From Neptunomonas concharum (GTDB taxonomy: Bacteria > Pseudomonadota > Gammaproteobacteria > Pseudomonadales > Balneatricaceae), in the NCBI RefSeq assembly GCF_008630635.1, contig NZ_CP043869.1, positions 992,001 through 1,056,000 on the forward strand: a stretch of 64,000 bases of DNA, in the 5' to 3' direction. Both the position numbers and the translations under genes were made by a program. Positions 36,000 to 46,084 of this stretch are shown here, piece by piece. Positions within the stretch are counted from its first letter, which is position 1. Each line of letters opens with the position of its first letter. The notes under the pieces are model-generated. The model did not search any database. It saw only the letters and a program-made list of their open reading frames with translations, and was not told the DNA's origin.

Positions 36000-36997
36000 C
36001 AGAAAAATCGAGCTCGTTCATTAAGGGCGTCTAAAGAGTCTTCGGTGAAAAGCAGTAAGAGGTCGCAGTTGATTTTGTGGTCCTCTATGCGATAGCTGAT
36101 TTCAATTGACAGTGTTTTATCCCAGCTATTTTCTCCATTATCACCTATTTCGGGTAAGTCACCATGCATACCGATGATGAAAGGAGGGTTTTGGCTAAAA
36201 CTAATATCCAGTTGATGAGCAAGACTGTTTAAAAAAGCGCCACTTAATACATTGGCTAAGTCGATTAAAATCTCTTTTTCGGCGGCTTCGTCTATCGGGC
36301 CTTCATAGTGTAGTAGTTTGGCCATATCTGGAATATTGGACTCTGTAAAGAGCAGCAGCGCTTCACCAGAGATACCTGCGCCTACAAAACCTTGGCTGAC
36401 CGTTGCGCTACCCTCTCGACCTATATGATTGCGTAATGCCATATCAAGCTCTTGTATGGAAATCACATCGACTCTGGGTATAGGTAAATGTACAAAGACT
36501 TTTAATAGACGTGCTAGCCTATCACCTGCACGTCCCATGGCGACATTAGCTATCTCTTGATAGTAAGACTTCAGGTCGATTGCAACTTCGGTGGGGGGAG
36601 GTGATGGTGCATCACTGGGGCTTAATTCCGATAGTAATCCATATTGATGTAGTACATCGCTGACAATATCGGGATTAATAGGTTTTTTAATAAAATCTAG
36701 CGCACCTAATGCTTTTACTCTGTTTCGGGCGTCAGGTTGTATGTCACCAGAGACAACCAAAACCATAGTAGGCAGGTCATCCCGCTGAATTCTTTCCAGT
36801 ACACCATAACCATCTAGAATTGGCATATTAAGATCGAGAAAGAGGAGGTCGCCTTTACCTGCACGAATCGCTTCGATAGCCTCAAGGCCTTGCTCAGCAA
36901 GCGTAATCTCTACATTCCAGCCCTCTAATGCGCGGGCCATCTGTTTACGTGCGAGAGATGAATCATCGCAGATGATAACAGGAATAGGGTTGTTCAA
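35999..36997 (-). CDS. response regulator with C-terminal CheC/CheX-like domain
   Basis: The 332-residue protein has an N-terminal receiver with phospho-acceptor Asp in DLLFLDLNMPILDG (near 56). After a linker (125-145) comes a region fitting CheC/CheX-like phosphatases (EKEILIDLANVLSGAFLNSLA near 240; PPFIIG). The usual ExxN phosphatase motif reads DLAN here, so activity is uncertain. Such proteins can dephosphorylate or bind response regulators. It is translationally coupled to the downstream diguanylate cyclase, suggesting the receiver controls the cyclase. That link is inference. Confidence 0.82.
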   Translation of the reverse strand: MNNPIPVIICDDSSLARKQMARALEGWNVEITLAEQGLEAIEAIRAGKGDLLFLDLNMPILDGYGVLERIQRDDLPTMVLVVSGDIQPDARNRVKALGALDFIKKPINPDIVSDVLHQYGLLSELSPSDAPSPPPTEVAIDLKSYYQEIANVAMGRAGDRLARLLKVFVHLPIPRVDVISIQELDMALRNHIGREGSATVSQGFVGAGISGEALLLFTESNIPDMAKLLHYEGPIDEAAEKEILIDLANVLSGAFLNSLAHQLDISFSQNPPFIIGMHGDLPEIGDNGENSWDKTLSIEISYRIEDHKINCDLLLLFTEDSLDALNERARFF

Positions 36998-37074
36998 GAC
37001 ATTCGGCTCTTTTAGGTAGCAGAAAACATCAAACTACCCAAAAAAGCCTATAAAAACAATAGATAAATTAGCTA

Positions 37075-37782
37075 TCAACCTGTAACACGCACACGCTTAC
37101 TGGAGCTTCCGGGCTCCTGTTGCGGCGCTTGTGACAATGCGCGTTCTTTGAGCCGTTGGTCGATGATATTCTTTAGCGCGATGAGAAGCCCCATGCCAAC
37201 GAAAGCGCCGGGAGGTAAAATAGCAAACAGAAAGCCTTTGTAGTCATTAAACAGAGTGATCTTCCAGCTTTCTGCCCAGCTTCCAAGAAGTAAGTGCATA
37301 TCCGCAAATAGAGTGCCAGATCCCAGCGCTTCGCGTAAGGCCCCTAAAAGCACCAAAACGGCGGTAAAGCCTAAGCCCATCATAAAACCATCCAGCAAAG
37401 AGGCTGATACAGGATTTTTTGAGGCGAAAGCATCAGCTCTGCCCATGATGACGCAGTTGGTAACAATTAATGGAATAAAGATGCCGAGTATTTGATAAAG
37501 CTCATAAGTCATGGCTTGCATCAAAAGCTCGATGGACGTTACGAAGGCGGCGATGATCATAACGAACACGGGTAAGCGTACAGCGTCCGGCACAAAATGT
37601 CTGAATAGTGAAACAGTGAGGTTGGAGCCTGTCAAAACGAGAATACTTGCAATACCTAAGCTGAGAGCATTAACGACAGAAGAGGTGACCGCGAGTAACG
37701 GACACAAGCCGAGCAGTTGAACGAGAGCCGGATTGTTGTGCCACAGGCCATCTAGGGTGATTTTGCGGTAATCAATACTCAT
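37075..37782 (-). CDS. rnfE: Rnf electron transport complex subunit E
   Basis: RnfE is an integral membrane subunit of the Rnf/Rsx complex, which moves electrons between ferredoxin and NAD and pumps Na+ or H+. The 235 residues carry six hydrophobic segments and the family blocks [20 protein letters not shown] near 16 and [18 protein letters not shown] near 105, which carries the Cys near the membrane [2Fe-2S] site. The gene overlaps rnfG by 4 bases and ends the rnf operon. E. coli RsxE has 231 residues. Confidence 0.96.
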   Translation of the reverse strand: MSIDYRKITLDGLWHNNPALVQLLGLCPLLAVTSSVVNALSLGIASILVLTGSNLTVSLFRHFVPDAVRLPVFVMIIAAFVTSIELLMQAMTYELYQILGIFIPLIVTNCVIMGRADAFASKNPVSASLLDGFMMGLGFTAVLVLLGALREALGSGTLFADMHLLLGSWAESWKITLFNDYKGFLFAILPPGAFVGMGLLIALKNIIDQRLKERALSQAPQQEPGSSSKRVRVTG

Positions 37783-38411
37783 GATGCCTCCGCAGGGTGG
37801 GTTTTAATGAGCAAAGTAGACTTGTTTAGTTCAAAAAAGCGGACGGCCCGTGCGACAGCATTAATTACAGCCCGCGGCGTAATGGTTGCGCCGGTAAACT
37901 GATCAAAGTCGCCGCCCTCTTTCTTTACGGCCCAAGCGGGATCATTATCATCTTTTAACGACTTGCGATTAAAGCTGAGAATCCAAGGGGATTTTTTTAA
38001 ATCAATTTTATCCCCAAGACCCGGTGTTTCTTTGTGGGATAATACACGAACGCCCTCAATAATACCTTTTGCGTTAATGCCTACAATCAGCGAAATATCG
38101 CCACTATAACCGTCGGGCGCAATTACAGGGATGATAACAGCCGAGACTTGACCTGCTTTGTGTGCTTGATAAATCCTCGCTTGAGAATAGCCGAGTGTTG
38201 GGGCGGGTAGCAGCAGCGTGTCATGGAGTAAGTCATTGTCGATGCTTTTGGCCGGAATGATTTCGTGTAATGCTTTCGCTTCTTGCTCACGCTCATTGGT
38301 GGCAATTCGCTCTTTGGTCGAGACTTGGGTGATGGCAATCAGGCCAGCCGTCACAATCGCAAAAATAGAGATGCCTAAGGTGTTTTGGCGAATAGATTGG
38401 AATAACTCCAT
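37779..38411 (-). CDS. rnfG: Rnf electron transport complex subunit G
   Basis: RnfG is a periplasmic flavoprotein with a single N-terminal membrane helix (residues 10-30). FMN is attached covalently to a Thr in the motif [10 protein letters not shown] near residue 176, inside the FMN-binding domain ([25 protein letters not shown]). The 210-residue length matches E. coli RsxG (206). It overlaps rnfE by 4 bases and shares a base with the rnfD stop. Confidence 0.96.
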   Translation of the reverse strand: MELFQSIRQNTLGISIFAIVTAGLIAITQVSTKERIATNEREQEAKALHEIIPAKSIDNDLLHDTLLLPAPTLGYSQARIYQAHKAGQVSAVIIPVIAPDGYSGDISLIVGINAKGIIEGVRVLSHKETPGLGDKIDLKKSPWILSFNRKSLKDDNDPAWAVKKEGGDFDQFTGATITPRAVINAVARAVRFFELNKSTLLIKTHPAEAS

Positions 38412-39460
38412 TACGCTTTCTCCTTAAGCCCGCGCTTGGGCGAACGGTGTCCATAACTACGTGGTTGTGTGTATTGATCAATAAAAGGGGCGGCTAGGTT
38501 CATCAATAGAATGCTAAAAGCTACCGCATCAGGGTAGTTACCCCAGCTTCGAATAATATAAATGAGTACGCCTATACCGACGCCAAACCAGATTTTCCCT
38601 TTGTTGCTGGTAGCAGAAGAAACCGGGTCAGTTGCAATAAAGAATGCGCCCAGCATAGTGCCACCAACCGTTAAATGAAAAAATGGGTCTGGGTATTGAT
38701 CGGGTGCGATCAAATAAAATAGCGTTGCCAAGCCGCCTAAAGAAAGCAGGAATGCTGCAGGCGTATGCCATGTGAAAACTTTCCGATAAAGCAGGAAGAT
38801 CCCTCCCATAACATAAGCTGCACTAACGGCGTGCCATGCGCCAACATTGGCGAGAACATCAGACGTTCTCCACACCTCTTCAGTCGTGAGGCCCCCACGA
38901 TGGCGCATTTCATCTAAGGGGGTGGCTGATGTAAACGCATCAGCGCTCGCTTGCCAGCTACCAAATATCAATTGCAACGTGTCTGTAAAACCTAAAACAT
39001 TCCATCCTTCGCCATGAAGAACAAAGGGGGCCGTCCAGCGTGTCATTTCAACAGGAAAAGAGATCAATACCAGTGCATAAGCGACCATGGCTGGGTTGAA
39101 AGGGTTTTGGCCAATGCCGCCATAGAGCTGTTTGGCTATAACGATGGCCACAAAAACAGCGACTAAGGTTAACCACCAAGGTGCAAAAGGGGGGAGTGCA
39201 AGGGCGATCAATACGGCGGTTAGTACAGCACTGTAATCACGAAGGTAAAACAGGGTCGGCCGTTTGCGGGCGTGAATACAGATCGCTTCAAAGGTCAGAG
39301 CAAGGAGCGATGCCCATAGGATATTGATCAGTGTTCCCCACCCAAAGAAGAAGGTCATCGCGAGTACGCCTGGCAACGTTGCCAAAATTACGAGTCGCAT
39401 CACGTCGGCGGTACTGGCCGGTTTATGGACGTGAGGGGATGAAATTCGAATTAGCGCCAT
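38411..39460 (-). CDS. rnfD: Rnf electron transport complex subunit D
   Basis: RnfD is a membrane subunit carrying covalent FMN at a Thr in TDPVSSATSNKGK near residue 281, and in V. cholerae related subunits carry ion translocation residues. The 349 residues contain about ten membrane segments, and the family start ISSPHVHKPASTADVMR is seen. E. coli RsxD has 352. It lies 16 bases after rnfC. Confidence 0.96.
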   Translation of the reverse strand: MALIRISSPHVHKPASTADVMRLVILATLPGVLAMTFFFGWGTLINILWASLLALTFEAICIHARKRPTLFYLRDYSAVLTAVLIALALPPFAPWWLTLVAVFVAIVIAKQLYGGIGQNPFNPAMVAYALVLISFPVEMTRWTAPFVLHGEGWNVLGFTDTLQLIFGSWQASADAFTSATPLDEMRHRGGLTTEEVWRTSDVLANVGAWHAVSAAYVMGGIFLLYRKVFTWHTPAAFLLSLGGLATLFYLIAPDQYPDPFFHLTVGGTMLGAFFIATDPVSSATSNKGKIWFGVGIGVLIYIIRSWGNYPDAVAFSILLMNLAAPFIDQYTQPRSYGHRSPKRGLKEKA

Positions 39461-39475
39461 AATTTATGGGATGTC

Positions 39476-41803
39476 CTATTCAAATTGGCTCAAAGTTTGA
39501 TTGAGTTGGTTTGCGTGTTGTTCGGCAGCCACTAACTCAGCCTGTAATTGAGTGAGGTCTTCGCCATCATTCTCTTGCGCTTTTTTGATAGCACGTTCTG
39601 CTTTAGTGACAGCAGCCCTTGCAAGCGCTGCATCGATTTTTAGCTTTTTGAGGTCAATGCCCTGAGCTTGTGCTTCTTTAGACTTGATTGCTTCAGCCTC
39701 ATCAAGACGAGCTTTAGCCTCATCGTGTCGCTCTTGCAGGCGCTTAATTTCTTCTTCAAGCTCTCTATAAAGGGCATCGCCTTCTGCTGTTTCCGCCAAA
39801 CTTTTTTCTGCTTTCTTTAGTTTGGTTCGCATGATGGAAACTTGTTGTTTGAGCGCTTTTAAGTCAATAGCCTCGGTTACTGTAACCGTGGTGTTGCTTT
39901 GAGCTTGTTGAAGGGCTTCTAGAGACTCATCATATTTTGCACGTAATTTATCAACCCCAGCGCGCATCTTTTCAACGGCCGGACTATTGTTGGCGATCGC
40001 AGCCTGTAAGGCTGTCTCTGCTTTTTCGAGCGTGCGTTTAGCTTTCTCTACATCTTCTGTAAGACCGTTGAGCGGCGCTGATGCCGTACCTGATGTCGGG
40101 GCACCCGAATCCGCTTTTTCAAAGGCTAGTTGTGCTTCGTGTGCTTTTTTCTCTAAATCGACAACGGTAGCTTGCAACACCTCCGTGCCTTCTTGACCTT
40201 TTTCAGTGGCATTTTTCAACGCCTGCTGTGCCTTTTTAAGTTTAGTTCTTGCAACGGCGGCGGCTGTTTTGAGCTGCTTAATATCAGGTGCAGCCGGCTG
40301 AGCATTGTTATCAGGTGTTGCCAAGGTTTTCTCAGCGCTGATTTTCTTTTCTGCTTGCGCTTTAGCGGCCTGCTCGGCGCGCTCTTTGCGTCTTAGCTCT
40401 TTTTCAATCTTTTCTTGCTCAAGCCTTGCTTGTCTTGCTTCAAAGCGGATGCGGGATTGTTCTGCTTTACGTTGTTCAGCTTCTTCTGCTCTGATCTCTT
40501 GCTTAGCAAAACGGTAGTATTGTACCAGTGGGATATTGCTAGGGCAGACATAGGAGCAGGCTCCGCACTCTATACAATCAAACAGGTTGTGGTGCTTAGC
40601 CTTTTCAAACTCGCGACTTTTAGCAAACCAATGTAGCTGTTGGGGTAGTAGCTCAGCAGGGCATACTTGTTCGCACATGCCACAGCGAATACACGCTTGT
40701 GCAGGCGGTGCGGGAGGCATCTCTTGTAATGTTGCTGCAATAATACAGTTGGATGTCTTGATGACGGGAATATTCTCATCTTCGATAGTGAATCCCATCA
40801 TGGGGCCACCCATCACTAGGCGACTCAGTTGAGGTCGATTAATACCTGAAGCTTTCAGAAGAGCGCTAAATGGAGTGCCTATTAATGCTTCTAGGTTTTG
40901 TGGCTTTGAGACCGCTTCACCGGTGACTGTCACAATACGGGAGATGAGCGGTTTGCCCTCATGTACTGCTTGATGGATGGCAGCGACTGTTCCAATATTC
41001 TGGCAGACAATACCTACATCTGCGGGTATGCGGCCGCTCGGTACTTCCACATTGGTGAGTAGTTTGATCAGTTGTTTCTCCCCGCCAGAAGGATATTTTG
41101 TGGGGACAACCATAATATCAATGTTCAGATTCGTATCACGTAAGGCTTCTTCCAGCACACGAATAGCATGAGCTTTGTTATCCTCAATGCCGATCATGAT
41201 GTGGCTGGGTTGCAGTAAGTGGTTGATGATCTCAACACCGCTGACAATTTGATCAGCTCGCTCACGAATAAGCATATCGTCAGCGGTAATGTAAGGTTCA
41301 CATTCGGCTGCATTGATGATCAAAGTATTGACGATATGATCATCCCCTAGATGAAGTTTGACATCTGTCGGGAAGCCTGCACCGCCCATGCCAGCAATGC
41401 CATGATCGCGTATGTAATCGATCAATTCAGGCTTAGGGAGTGCACGATAATTCTCTAACCCTTGATGGGGTATCCATTCATCTTGTCCATCTGTTGCAAT
41501 CGTGATGCAAGGTGCTGCCAAACCGGATGGATGAGGAACCGCTTGTGGGGCAATATCGATAATATGCCCAGAACTAGGAGCATGCACCGCAACGCTAATA
41601 CGGCCTTGTGCTTTGGCAATCACTTGTCCTTTAAGGACGTGCTCACCTGTATTGACACAAGGTTTAGCAGGCGCACCAATATGCTGCTGCAAAGGGACGA
41701 TCAGCTTTTCGGGCAAGGGTGCTGGACGAATAGGTGCGCGTGTGGATTGTTTTTTATTCTCTGGTGGATGGATGCCACCATGAAATGAGAAAAACTTATG
41801 CAT
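39476..41803 (-). CDS. rnfC: Rnf electron transport complex subunit C, long form
   Basis: RnfC is the NADH-binding, FMN and Fe-S-containing cytoplasmic subunit. The NADH/FMN region is seen at GIAGMGGAGFPTDVKL near residue 135, and two 4Fe-4S motifs at CIRCGMCEQVCP and CIECGACSYVCP (about 375-425). From about 440 to 775 there is a long, Ala/Lys/Glu-rich coiled-coil with at least three related repeats (e.g. MRTKLKKAEKSL and ARTKLKKAQQAL). E. coli RsxC also has a long repetitive tail (740 residues), so a tail is typical, but repeat number varies. It overlaps rnfB by one base. Confidence 0.95.
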   Translation of the reverse strand: MHKFFSFHGGIHPPENKKQSTRAPIRPAPLPEKLIVPLQQHIGAPAKPCVNTGEHVLKGQVIAKAQGRISVAVHAPSSGHIIDIAPQAVPHPSGLAAPCITIATDGQDEWIPHQGLENYRALPKPELIDYIRDHGIAGMGGAGFPTDVKLHLGDDHIVNTLIINAAECEPYITADDMLIRERADQIVSGVEIINHLLQPSHIMIGIEDNKAHAIRVLEEALRDTNLNIDIMVVPTKYPSGGEKQLIKLLTNVEVPSGRIPADVGIVCQNIGTVAAIHQAVHEGKPLISRIVTVTGEAVSKPQNLEALIGTPFSALLKASGINRPQLSRLVMGGPMMGFTIEDENIPVIKTSNCIIAATLQEMPPAPPAQACIRCGMCEQVCPAELLPQQLHWFAKSREFEKAKHHNLFDCIECGACSYVCPSNIPLVQYYRFAKQEIRAEEAEQRKAEQSRIRFEARQARLEQEKIEKELRRKERAEQAAKAQAEKKISAEKTLATPDNNAQPAAPDIKQLKTAAAVARTKLKKAQQALKNATEKGQEGTEVLQATVVDLEKKAHEAQLAFEKADSGAPTSGTASAPLNGLTEDVEKAKRTLEKAETALQAAIANNSPAVEKMRAGVDKLRAKYDESLEALQQAQSNTTVTVTEAIDLKALKQQVSIMRTKLKKAEKSLAETAEGDALYRELEEEIKRLQERHDEAKARLDEAEAIKSKEAQAQGIDLKKLKIDAALARAAVTKAERAIKKAQENDGEDLTQLQAELVAAEQHANQLNQTLSQFE

Positions 41804-42399
41804 CAGGCGACCTCTCTTTGTTCAAGTCCACGACCCTTGTCGGTTGCAATCAGCTGTACGCCAGGAACGGGCGCATCCCACTTCCAGGTATTTAAGGTGG
41901 TTTCAATCGGCAACATATCGATACAGTCAACAGGGCAGGGTTCTACACAGAGGTCGCAGCCAGTACATTCGGACACAATGACAGTGTGCATCTGTTTGGC
42001 TGCACCTAAAATGGCATCAACTGGACAAGCCTGAATACACTTAGTACAGCCTATACATTCATCTTCACGGATGTAAGCGATCTTTTTTACACTCTCTTCA
42101 CCGTGTTCAGCATCCAGCGGAATAGCTTCTACATCCAGCAAGTCGGCAAGGGCTTCAATGGTGCTTTGTCCGCCGGGAGGGCATTTGTTAATGGCATCCC
42201 CGTTACTAATTGCTTCAGCATAAGGCCGACAACCTGGGTAGCCACACTGTCCACATTGTGTTTGAGGCAGTAAGTTATCAATTTGGTCGACAATGGGATT
42301 GCCTTCAACCTTGAACTTAACAGCAGCAAAGCCTAATACAAGTCCAAATACGATAGCTAAGCTCAGCAAGACCAGTATGGCAATTAATACAGCACTCAT
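41803..42399 (-). CDS. rnfB: Rnf electron transport complex subunit B
   Basis: RnfB is the ferredoxin-interacting iron-sulfur subunit. An N-terminal membrane helix (5-25) is followed by the [16 protein letters not shown] motif near 48 with a later Cys (NKCPPGG), and two 4Fe-4S sites, [15 protein letters not shown] (near 115) and [15 protein letters not shown] (near 145). The 198 residues compare with 192 in E. coli. The stop overlaps the start of rnfC by one base, and rnfA lies 14 bases upstream. Confidence 0.97.
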   Translation of the reverse strand: MSAVLIAILVLLSLAIVFGLVLGFAAVKFKVEGNPIVDQIDNLLPQTQCGQCGYPGCRPYAEAISNGDAINKCPPGGQSTIEALADLLDVEAIPLDAEHGEESVKKIAYIREDECIGCTKCIQACPVDAILGAAKQMHTVIVSECTGCDLCVEPCPVDCIDMLPIETTLNTWKWDAPVPGVQLIATDKGRGLEQREVA

Positions 42400-42413
42400 G
42401 GCATCTATCCCGC

Positions 42414-42995
42414 TTAAAACTTAACCAGACCGGTGAAGCCCATAAAGGCTAGAGACATTAAACCCGCCGTCACCATACCGATCGCGGCACCTTTGAAGGG
42501 AACGGGTACATCAGCCACGGCAACACGCTCACGAATGGCCGAAAACAAAATCAATGCCATTGAAAAACCTACAGCGGCGCCGAATCCATAAAAAATAGAT
42601 TCCATAAAATGGTTCTGCTTTTTAATGTTCAAAAGTGCCACGCCAAGCACCGCACAATTTGTGGTGATTAGTGGTAGGAAGATCCCCAGCACTTTGTAGA
42701 GCATAGGGCTGGTTTTTTTGACGACCATTTCTGTAAATTGTACGACAACGGCGATCACCAGTATAAAAGAGATGGTTCTAAGATAACCCAACTCAAATGG
42801 TTGAAGCAGGTAGGTGTAGACAAGGTAGCTACATACCGAAGACAGTGTTAGTACAAAGGTTGTCGCAAGGGACATGCCCATGGCGGTTTCTAGCTTATTG
42901 GAAACTCCCATAAAGGGGCATAAGCCTAGAAACTGTACCAGTACGAAGTTGTTAACCAGCACGGTGCTGATCAGAATTAATAGGAAATCTGTCAT
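42414..42995 (-). CDS. rnfA: Rnf electron transport complex subunit A
   Basis: RnfA is an integral membrane subunit related to RnfE; the pair together holds a [2Fe-2S] cluster across the membrane. The 193-residue length equals E. coli RsxA. Six hydrophobic segments and the family blocks [20 protein letters not shown] near 14 and [17 protein letters not shown] near 106 are seen. It is the first gene of the rnf operon; the promoter probably lies in the 165-base region between it and cysN. Confidence 0.97.
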   Translation of the reverse strand: MTDFLLILISTVLVNNFVLVQFLGLCPFMGVSNKLETAMGMSLATTFVLTLSSVCSYLVYTYLLQPFELGYLRTISFILVIAVVVQFTEMVVKKTSPMLYKVLGIFLPLITTNCAVLGVALLNIKKQNHFMESIFYGFGAAVGFSMALILFSAIRERVAVADVPVPFKGAAIGMVTAGLMSLAFMGFTGLVKF

Positions 42996-43160
42996 GATCT
43001 CTGCTTCAGAAAAACGAAAGACCTATCAAGCAGCACTTGATAGATCGGTAAAATTAGCAAAGGCTAAAGTTTAACCTAATTTTGTATCGCTAAACATGGG
43101 TAAAGCGTTGATCTAACGCAATCGGAGACAGAGGCGTGCTCTGGCCCCGACCGCGCTGGA

Positions 43161-44837
43161 TTATATCAGGTTTTTAGCTCTTAACTGTTGTAGCGCAGCA
43201 GCTACATGGTCTTCATCTTGAGTCGGCGCTGTGTTTGCATCAATACTGAGATCAGCGTCTAACTGGCTATTTGACAGTACTATCAGACCGTTGTCTTTTA
43301 ACTGAGCCGCAACATCGGCAATGACCGGTTGTAGCGTAGCTGGTAAATTCGACTCAATTAGCGGTGCGACCGCTTTACCCAGATCAAACAGTGCCTTTTC
43401 TAACGAGTGAATCAGCGTTTCAGTTGACTGTTTATCCCCCGTGATTTGGATAATAGAGCTTCTCTGACCTAGACGTGCGGCTTTCTGCTCGGCACTGACC
43501 TGTGTTGCATCATAGAGCTTGTAACCAGCATCTTGGTCGGCGTCAATGATCATGCCAGCCGCAACCGTTGCATTACTGAGTCGATCAACCACAATGAAAG
43601 AGCCTGTACCTCGGAAAGCTTTATAGTTGTCCGGAAGAATGGCGCGCTCAAGCGTTAACTCGCATCGCCCAATTTCATTTAACTGTAAGCTGGAGTCTTC
43701 TGAGTGTTCTAGTGTGTTTACATCGATTTTGTAACGAATATCAGTAATCGCACCTGCAACACGACTGGTCAGCAGTTTGATGTCATAGGTTTTACCTCGT
43801 GACATGGGCTGCTCTGACATCCACACGAGCGTTGCATCAAAACGATTGGTCGCTTTAGGGATATTCTGACTATGTACAAGAATATCGCCACGAGAGATAT
43901 CGATTTCGTCTTCCAGTGTCAGGGTGATCGACATAGGAGGAAATGCCTCCTCTAGTTCACCATCAAAGGTCACAATCGATTTTACGCGGGATGACTTGCC
44001 TGAAGGTAAAACAGTGACAGCATCACCGGGGCGGACAATGCCTGAGGTCAGCGTGCCGCAATAGCCACGAAAATCAAGATTAGGACGGTTAACGTATTGT
44101 ACTGGGAAACGTAGTGCATCAAAGTTCTGATCACGGGCGATCTGCACGGTTTCCAGTGTCTCCATCAGTGGTAAACCGGTGTACCAAGGCATAGACTCTG
44201 ATGGGTTAACGACATTGTCACCTTTCAATGCAGAAAGTGGCACAAATTGGATATCCGGGAGATCTAATTGTGCAGCGAACTTCAAATAATCTGCTTTTAT
44301 CTCTTCGTAGCGCGCTTCACTGAAGTCAACCAAGTCCATTTTATTAATGGCAACAATGGTGTGCTTTAGCCCTAGTAATGACACGATAAAACTATGGCGC
44401 CGTGTTTGAACCTGAACCCCATGACGAGCGTCGATCAAAATGATGGCCAAATCACAGGTTGATGCGCCTGTGGCCATGTTGCGAGTGTATTGTTCATGGC
44501 CAGGGGTGTCGGCAATAATGAACTTACGCTTGGCGGTGGAGAAATACCGATAGGCAACGTCAATAGTAATGCCTTGTTCACGCTCTGCTTGTAAACCGTC
44601 AACAAGTAATGCGAGGTCTAATTCTTCTCCCGCATTGCCCACGCGGGCATTATCGTTTTGGATCGCAGCTAGTTGATCTTCATAGATCATTTTAGAGTCG
44701 TGTAGCAAGCGTCCGATTAAGGTGGATTTGCCGTCATCCACGCTTCCGCACGTCAGGAACCGAAGAAGTTCTTTGTTTTCATGTTGGTGTAAATAGGCTT
44801 CAATATCGCTGGAAATCAGTTCTGATTGATGGCTCAT
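43161..44837 (-). CDS. cysN: sulfate adenylyltransferase large subunit with decayed APS-kinase-like tail
   Basis: CysN is the GTPase subunit of ATP sulfurylase; with CysD it makes APS from sulfate and ATP. The P-loop [17 protein letters not shown] (near 31), [11 protein letters not shown] (near 110) and NKMDLV are intact. The protein is 558 residues; E. coli CysN has 475. Residues 447-558 resemble CysC (APS kinase) in order: [30 protein letters not shown] and [14 protein letters not shown] match TGLSGSGKST, LEEALHKLGV and VANLMVEAGLVVLT of E. coli CysC, but the Walker residues are lost and a central block is missing. It appears to be a CysNC fusion whose kinase domain decayed. Confidence 0.95.
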   Translation of the reverse strand: MSHQSELISSDIEAYLHQHENKELLRFLTCGSVDDGKSTLIGRLLHDSKMIYEDQLAAIQNDNARVGNAGEELDLALLVDGLQAEREQGITIDVAYRYFSTAKRKFIIADTPGHEQYTRNMATGASTCDLAIILIDARHGVQVQTRRHSFIVSLLGLKHTIVAINKMDLVDFSEARYEEIKADYLKFAAQLDLPDIQFVPLSALKGDNVVNPSESMPWYTGLPLMETLETVQIARDQNFDALRFPVQYVNRPNLDFRGYCGTLTSGIVRPGDAVTVLPSGKSSRVKSIVTFDGELEEAFPPMSITLTLEDEIDISRGDILVHSQNIPKATNRFDATLVWMSEQPMSRGKTYDIKLLTSRVAGAITDIRYKIDVNTLEHSEDSSLQLNEIGRCELTLERAILPDNYKAFRGTGSFIVVDRLSNATVAAGMIIDADQDAGYKLYDATQVSAEQKAARLGQRSSIIQITGDKQSTETLIHSLEKALFDLGKAVAPLIESNLPATLQPVIADVAAQLKDNGLIVLSNSQLDADLSIDANTAPTQDEDHVAAALQQLRAKNLI

Positions 44838-44894
44838 GGTCTTCTCTCTACAAAATTCGGTATCAGGAAACAGTTAGAAAAAGTGGGTCGGTTA

Positions 44895-45812
44895 CTAGAA
44901 GTAGCCTTCCATCTTCTTTTTCTCCATTGAGCCAGACGAGTCGTGATCAATGGCGCGGCCTTGTCGCTCGGAGGTTGTTGTGAGCAACATCTCCTGAATA
45001 ATTTCCTGTAGTGTTTCTGCGTTGGAATCGACAGCACCGGTTAGCGGATAGCAGCCAAGCGTTCTGAAACGTACCTTACGCATATCAGGCGTTTCGCCTT
45101 CATTCAACGGAAGGCGTTCGTCATCAACCATAATCATCATGCCATCGCGTTGCACAACGGGGCGTTCTGCTGCGAAGTACAGAGGTACAATTGGGATGCT
45201 CTCAAGATAGATGTATTGCCAGATGTCCAGTTCCGTCCAGTTAGAAAGAGGGAATACGCGAATACTCTCGCCTTTATCTACACGGGTATTAAAAATAGTC
45301 CACAACTCGGGGCGCTGGCTTTTTGGATCCCAGCGGTGAAATTTGTCCCTGAATGAGAAAACACGCTCTTTTGCGCGAGATTTTTCTTCGTCACGGCGTG
45401 CACCACCAAAAGCTGCATCGAACTTGTACTTATCCAATGCTTGTTTGAGGGCCTGAGTTTTCATGATATCCGTGTGTTTGGATGAGCCGTGGGTGAAGGG
45501 GCCTACCCCCATATCTACACCTTCCTGATTGATATGTACGATCAGGTCCATCCCTGCTTCTTTAGCCATTTTATCCCGAAAGCTGATCATCTCCTTAAAT
45601 TTCCAAGTGGTATCAACGTGCATAAGAGGGAAAGGTGGCTTTCCTGGGAAGAAGGCTTTTCGTGCCAGGTGCAACATTACTGCCGAATCTTTGCCGACGG
45701 AGTAAAGCATGACAGGGTTCTCGAACTCGGCGGCGACTTCGCGAATGATCTGGATGCTCTCAGCCTCCAATTGCTTAAGATGAGTAAGACGGCGTTCTGG
45801 TAAAGATGTCAT
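44895..45812 (-). CDS. cysD: sulfate adenylyltransferase small subunit
   Basis: CysD forms APS from ATP and sulfate with CysN. Starting at 45812 gives 305 residues (E. coli 302) beginning [20 protein letters not shown]; the longer frame from a GTG at 45863 adds 17 unconserved residues and lacks a ribosome-binding site. The PP-loop SVGKDSAVM is near residue 45 and [11 protein letters not shown] near 70; [17 protein letters not shown] near 133 is also typical. It is transcribed with cysN, 57 bases downstream. Confidence 0.96.
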   Translation of the reverse strand: MTSLPERRLTHLKQLEAESIQIIREVAAEFENPVMLYSVGKDSAVMLHLARKAFFPGKPPFPLMHVDTTWKFKEMISFRDKMAKEAGMDLIVHINQEGVDMGVGPFTHGSSKHTDIMKTQALKQALDKYKFDAAFGGARRDEEKSRAKERVFSFRDKFHRWDPKSQRPELWTIFNTRVDKGESIRVFPLSNWTELDIWQYIYLESIPIVPLYFAAERPVVQRDGMMIMVDDERLPLNEGETPDMRKVRFRTLGCYPLTGAVDSNAETLQEIIQEMLLTTTSERQGRAIDHDSSGSMEKKKMEGYF

Positions 45813-46084
45813 GTCAGCCTGCTCTAATAAAGGACAAAGTTGATCGCAGAGGTCAATGTGCACAGCTGCGGATGTTGCGGCGCATTATCACAAACTAATC
45901 ACCTTTGTAAAAGTAATAAATAGAAATTCTTTTATTCTTTTTTGTTATAATCGAGTACGGGTTTTACGGGATGATTTTTTATTCTAAAAAAATATAACAA
46001 GATGAAAAATTATTATTTTAGGTTATATATAATGCTCTGTATGATGGCGACCTGATTAATTTGGCGGTGGTAGGTACTGTGGTT
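45813..46084. promoter_or_regulatory. divergent AT-rich regulatory region, cysDN / sulfur operon
   Basis: This region divides the minus-strand cysDN from the plus-strand exporter/sulfite reductase genes. TATAAT sequences at 45946-45951 and 46028-46033 lie on the + strand, but neither has a good -35 element, fitting activator-dependent transcription such as by CysB. That regulator is inferred from the pathway; I cannot define its site. Confidence 0.5.

Noticed and set aside
43161-43499. Active CysNC bifunctional enzyme
   Set aside because: The kinase-like tail lacks Walker A residues and is too short.
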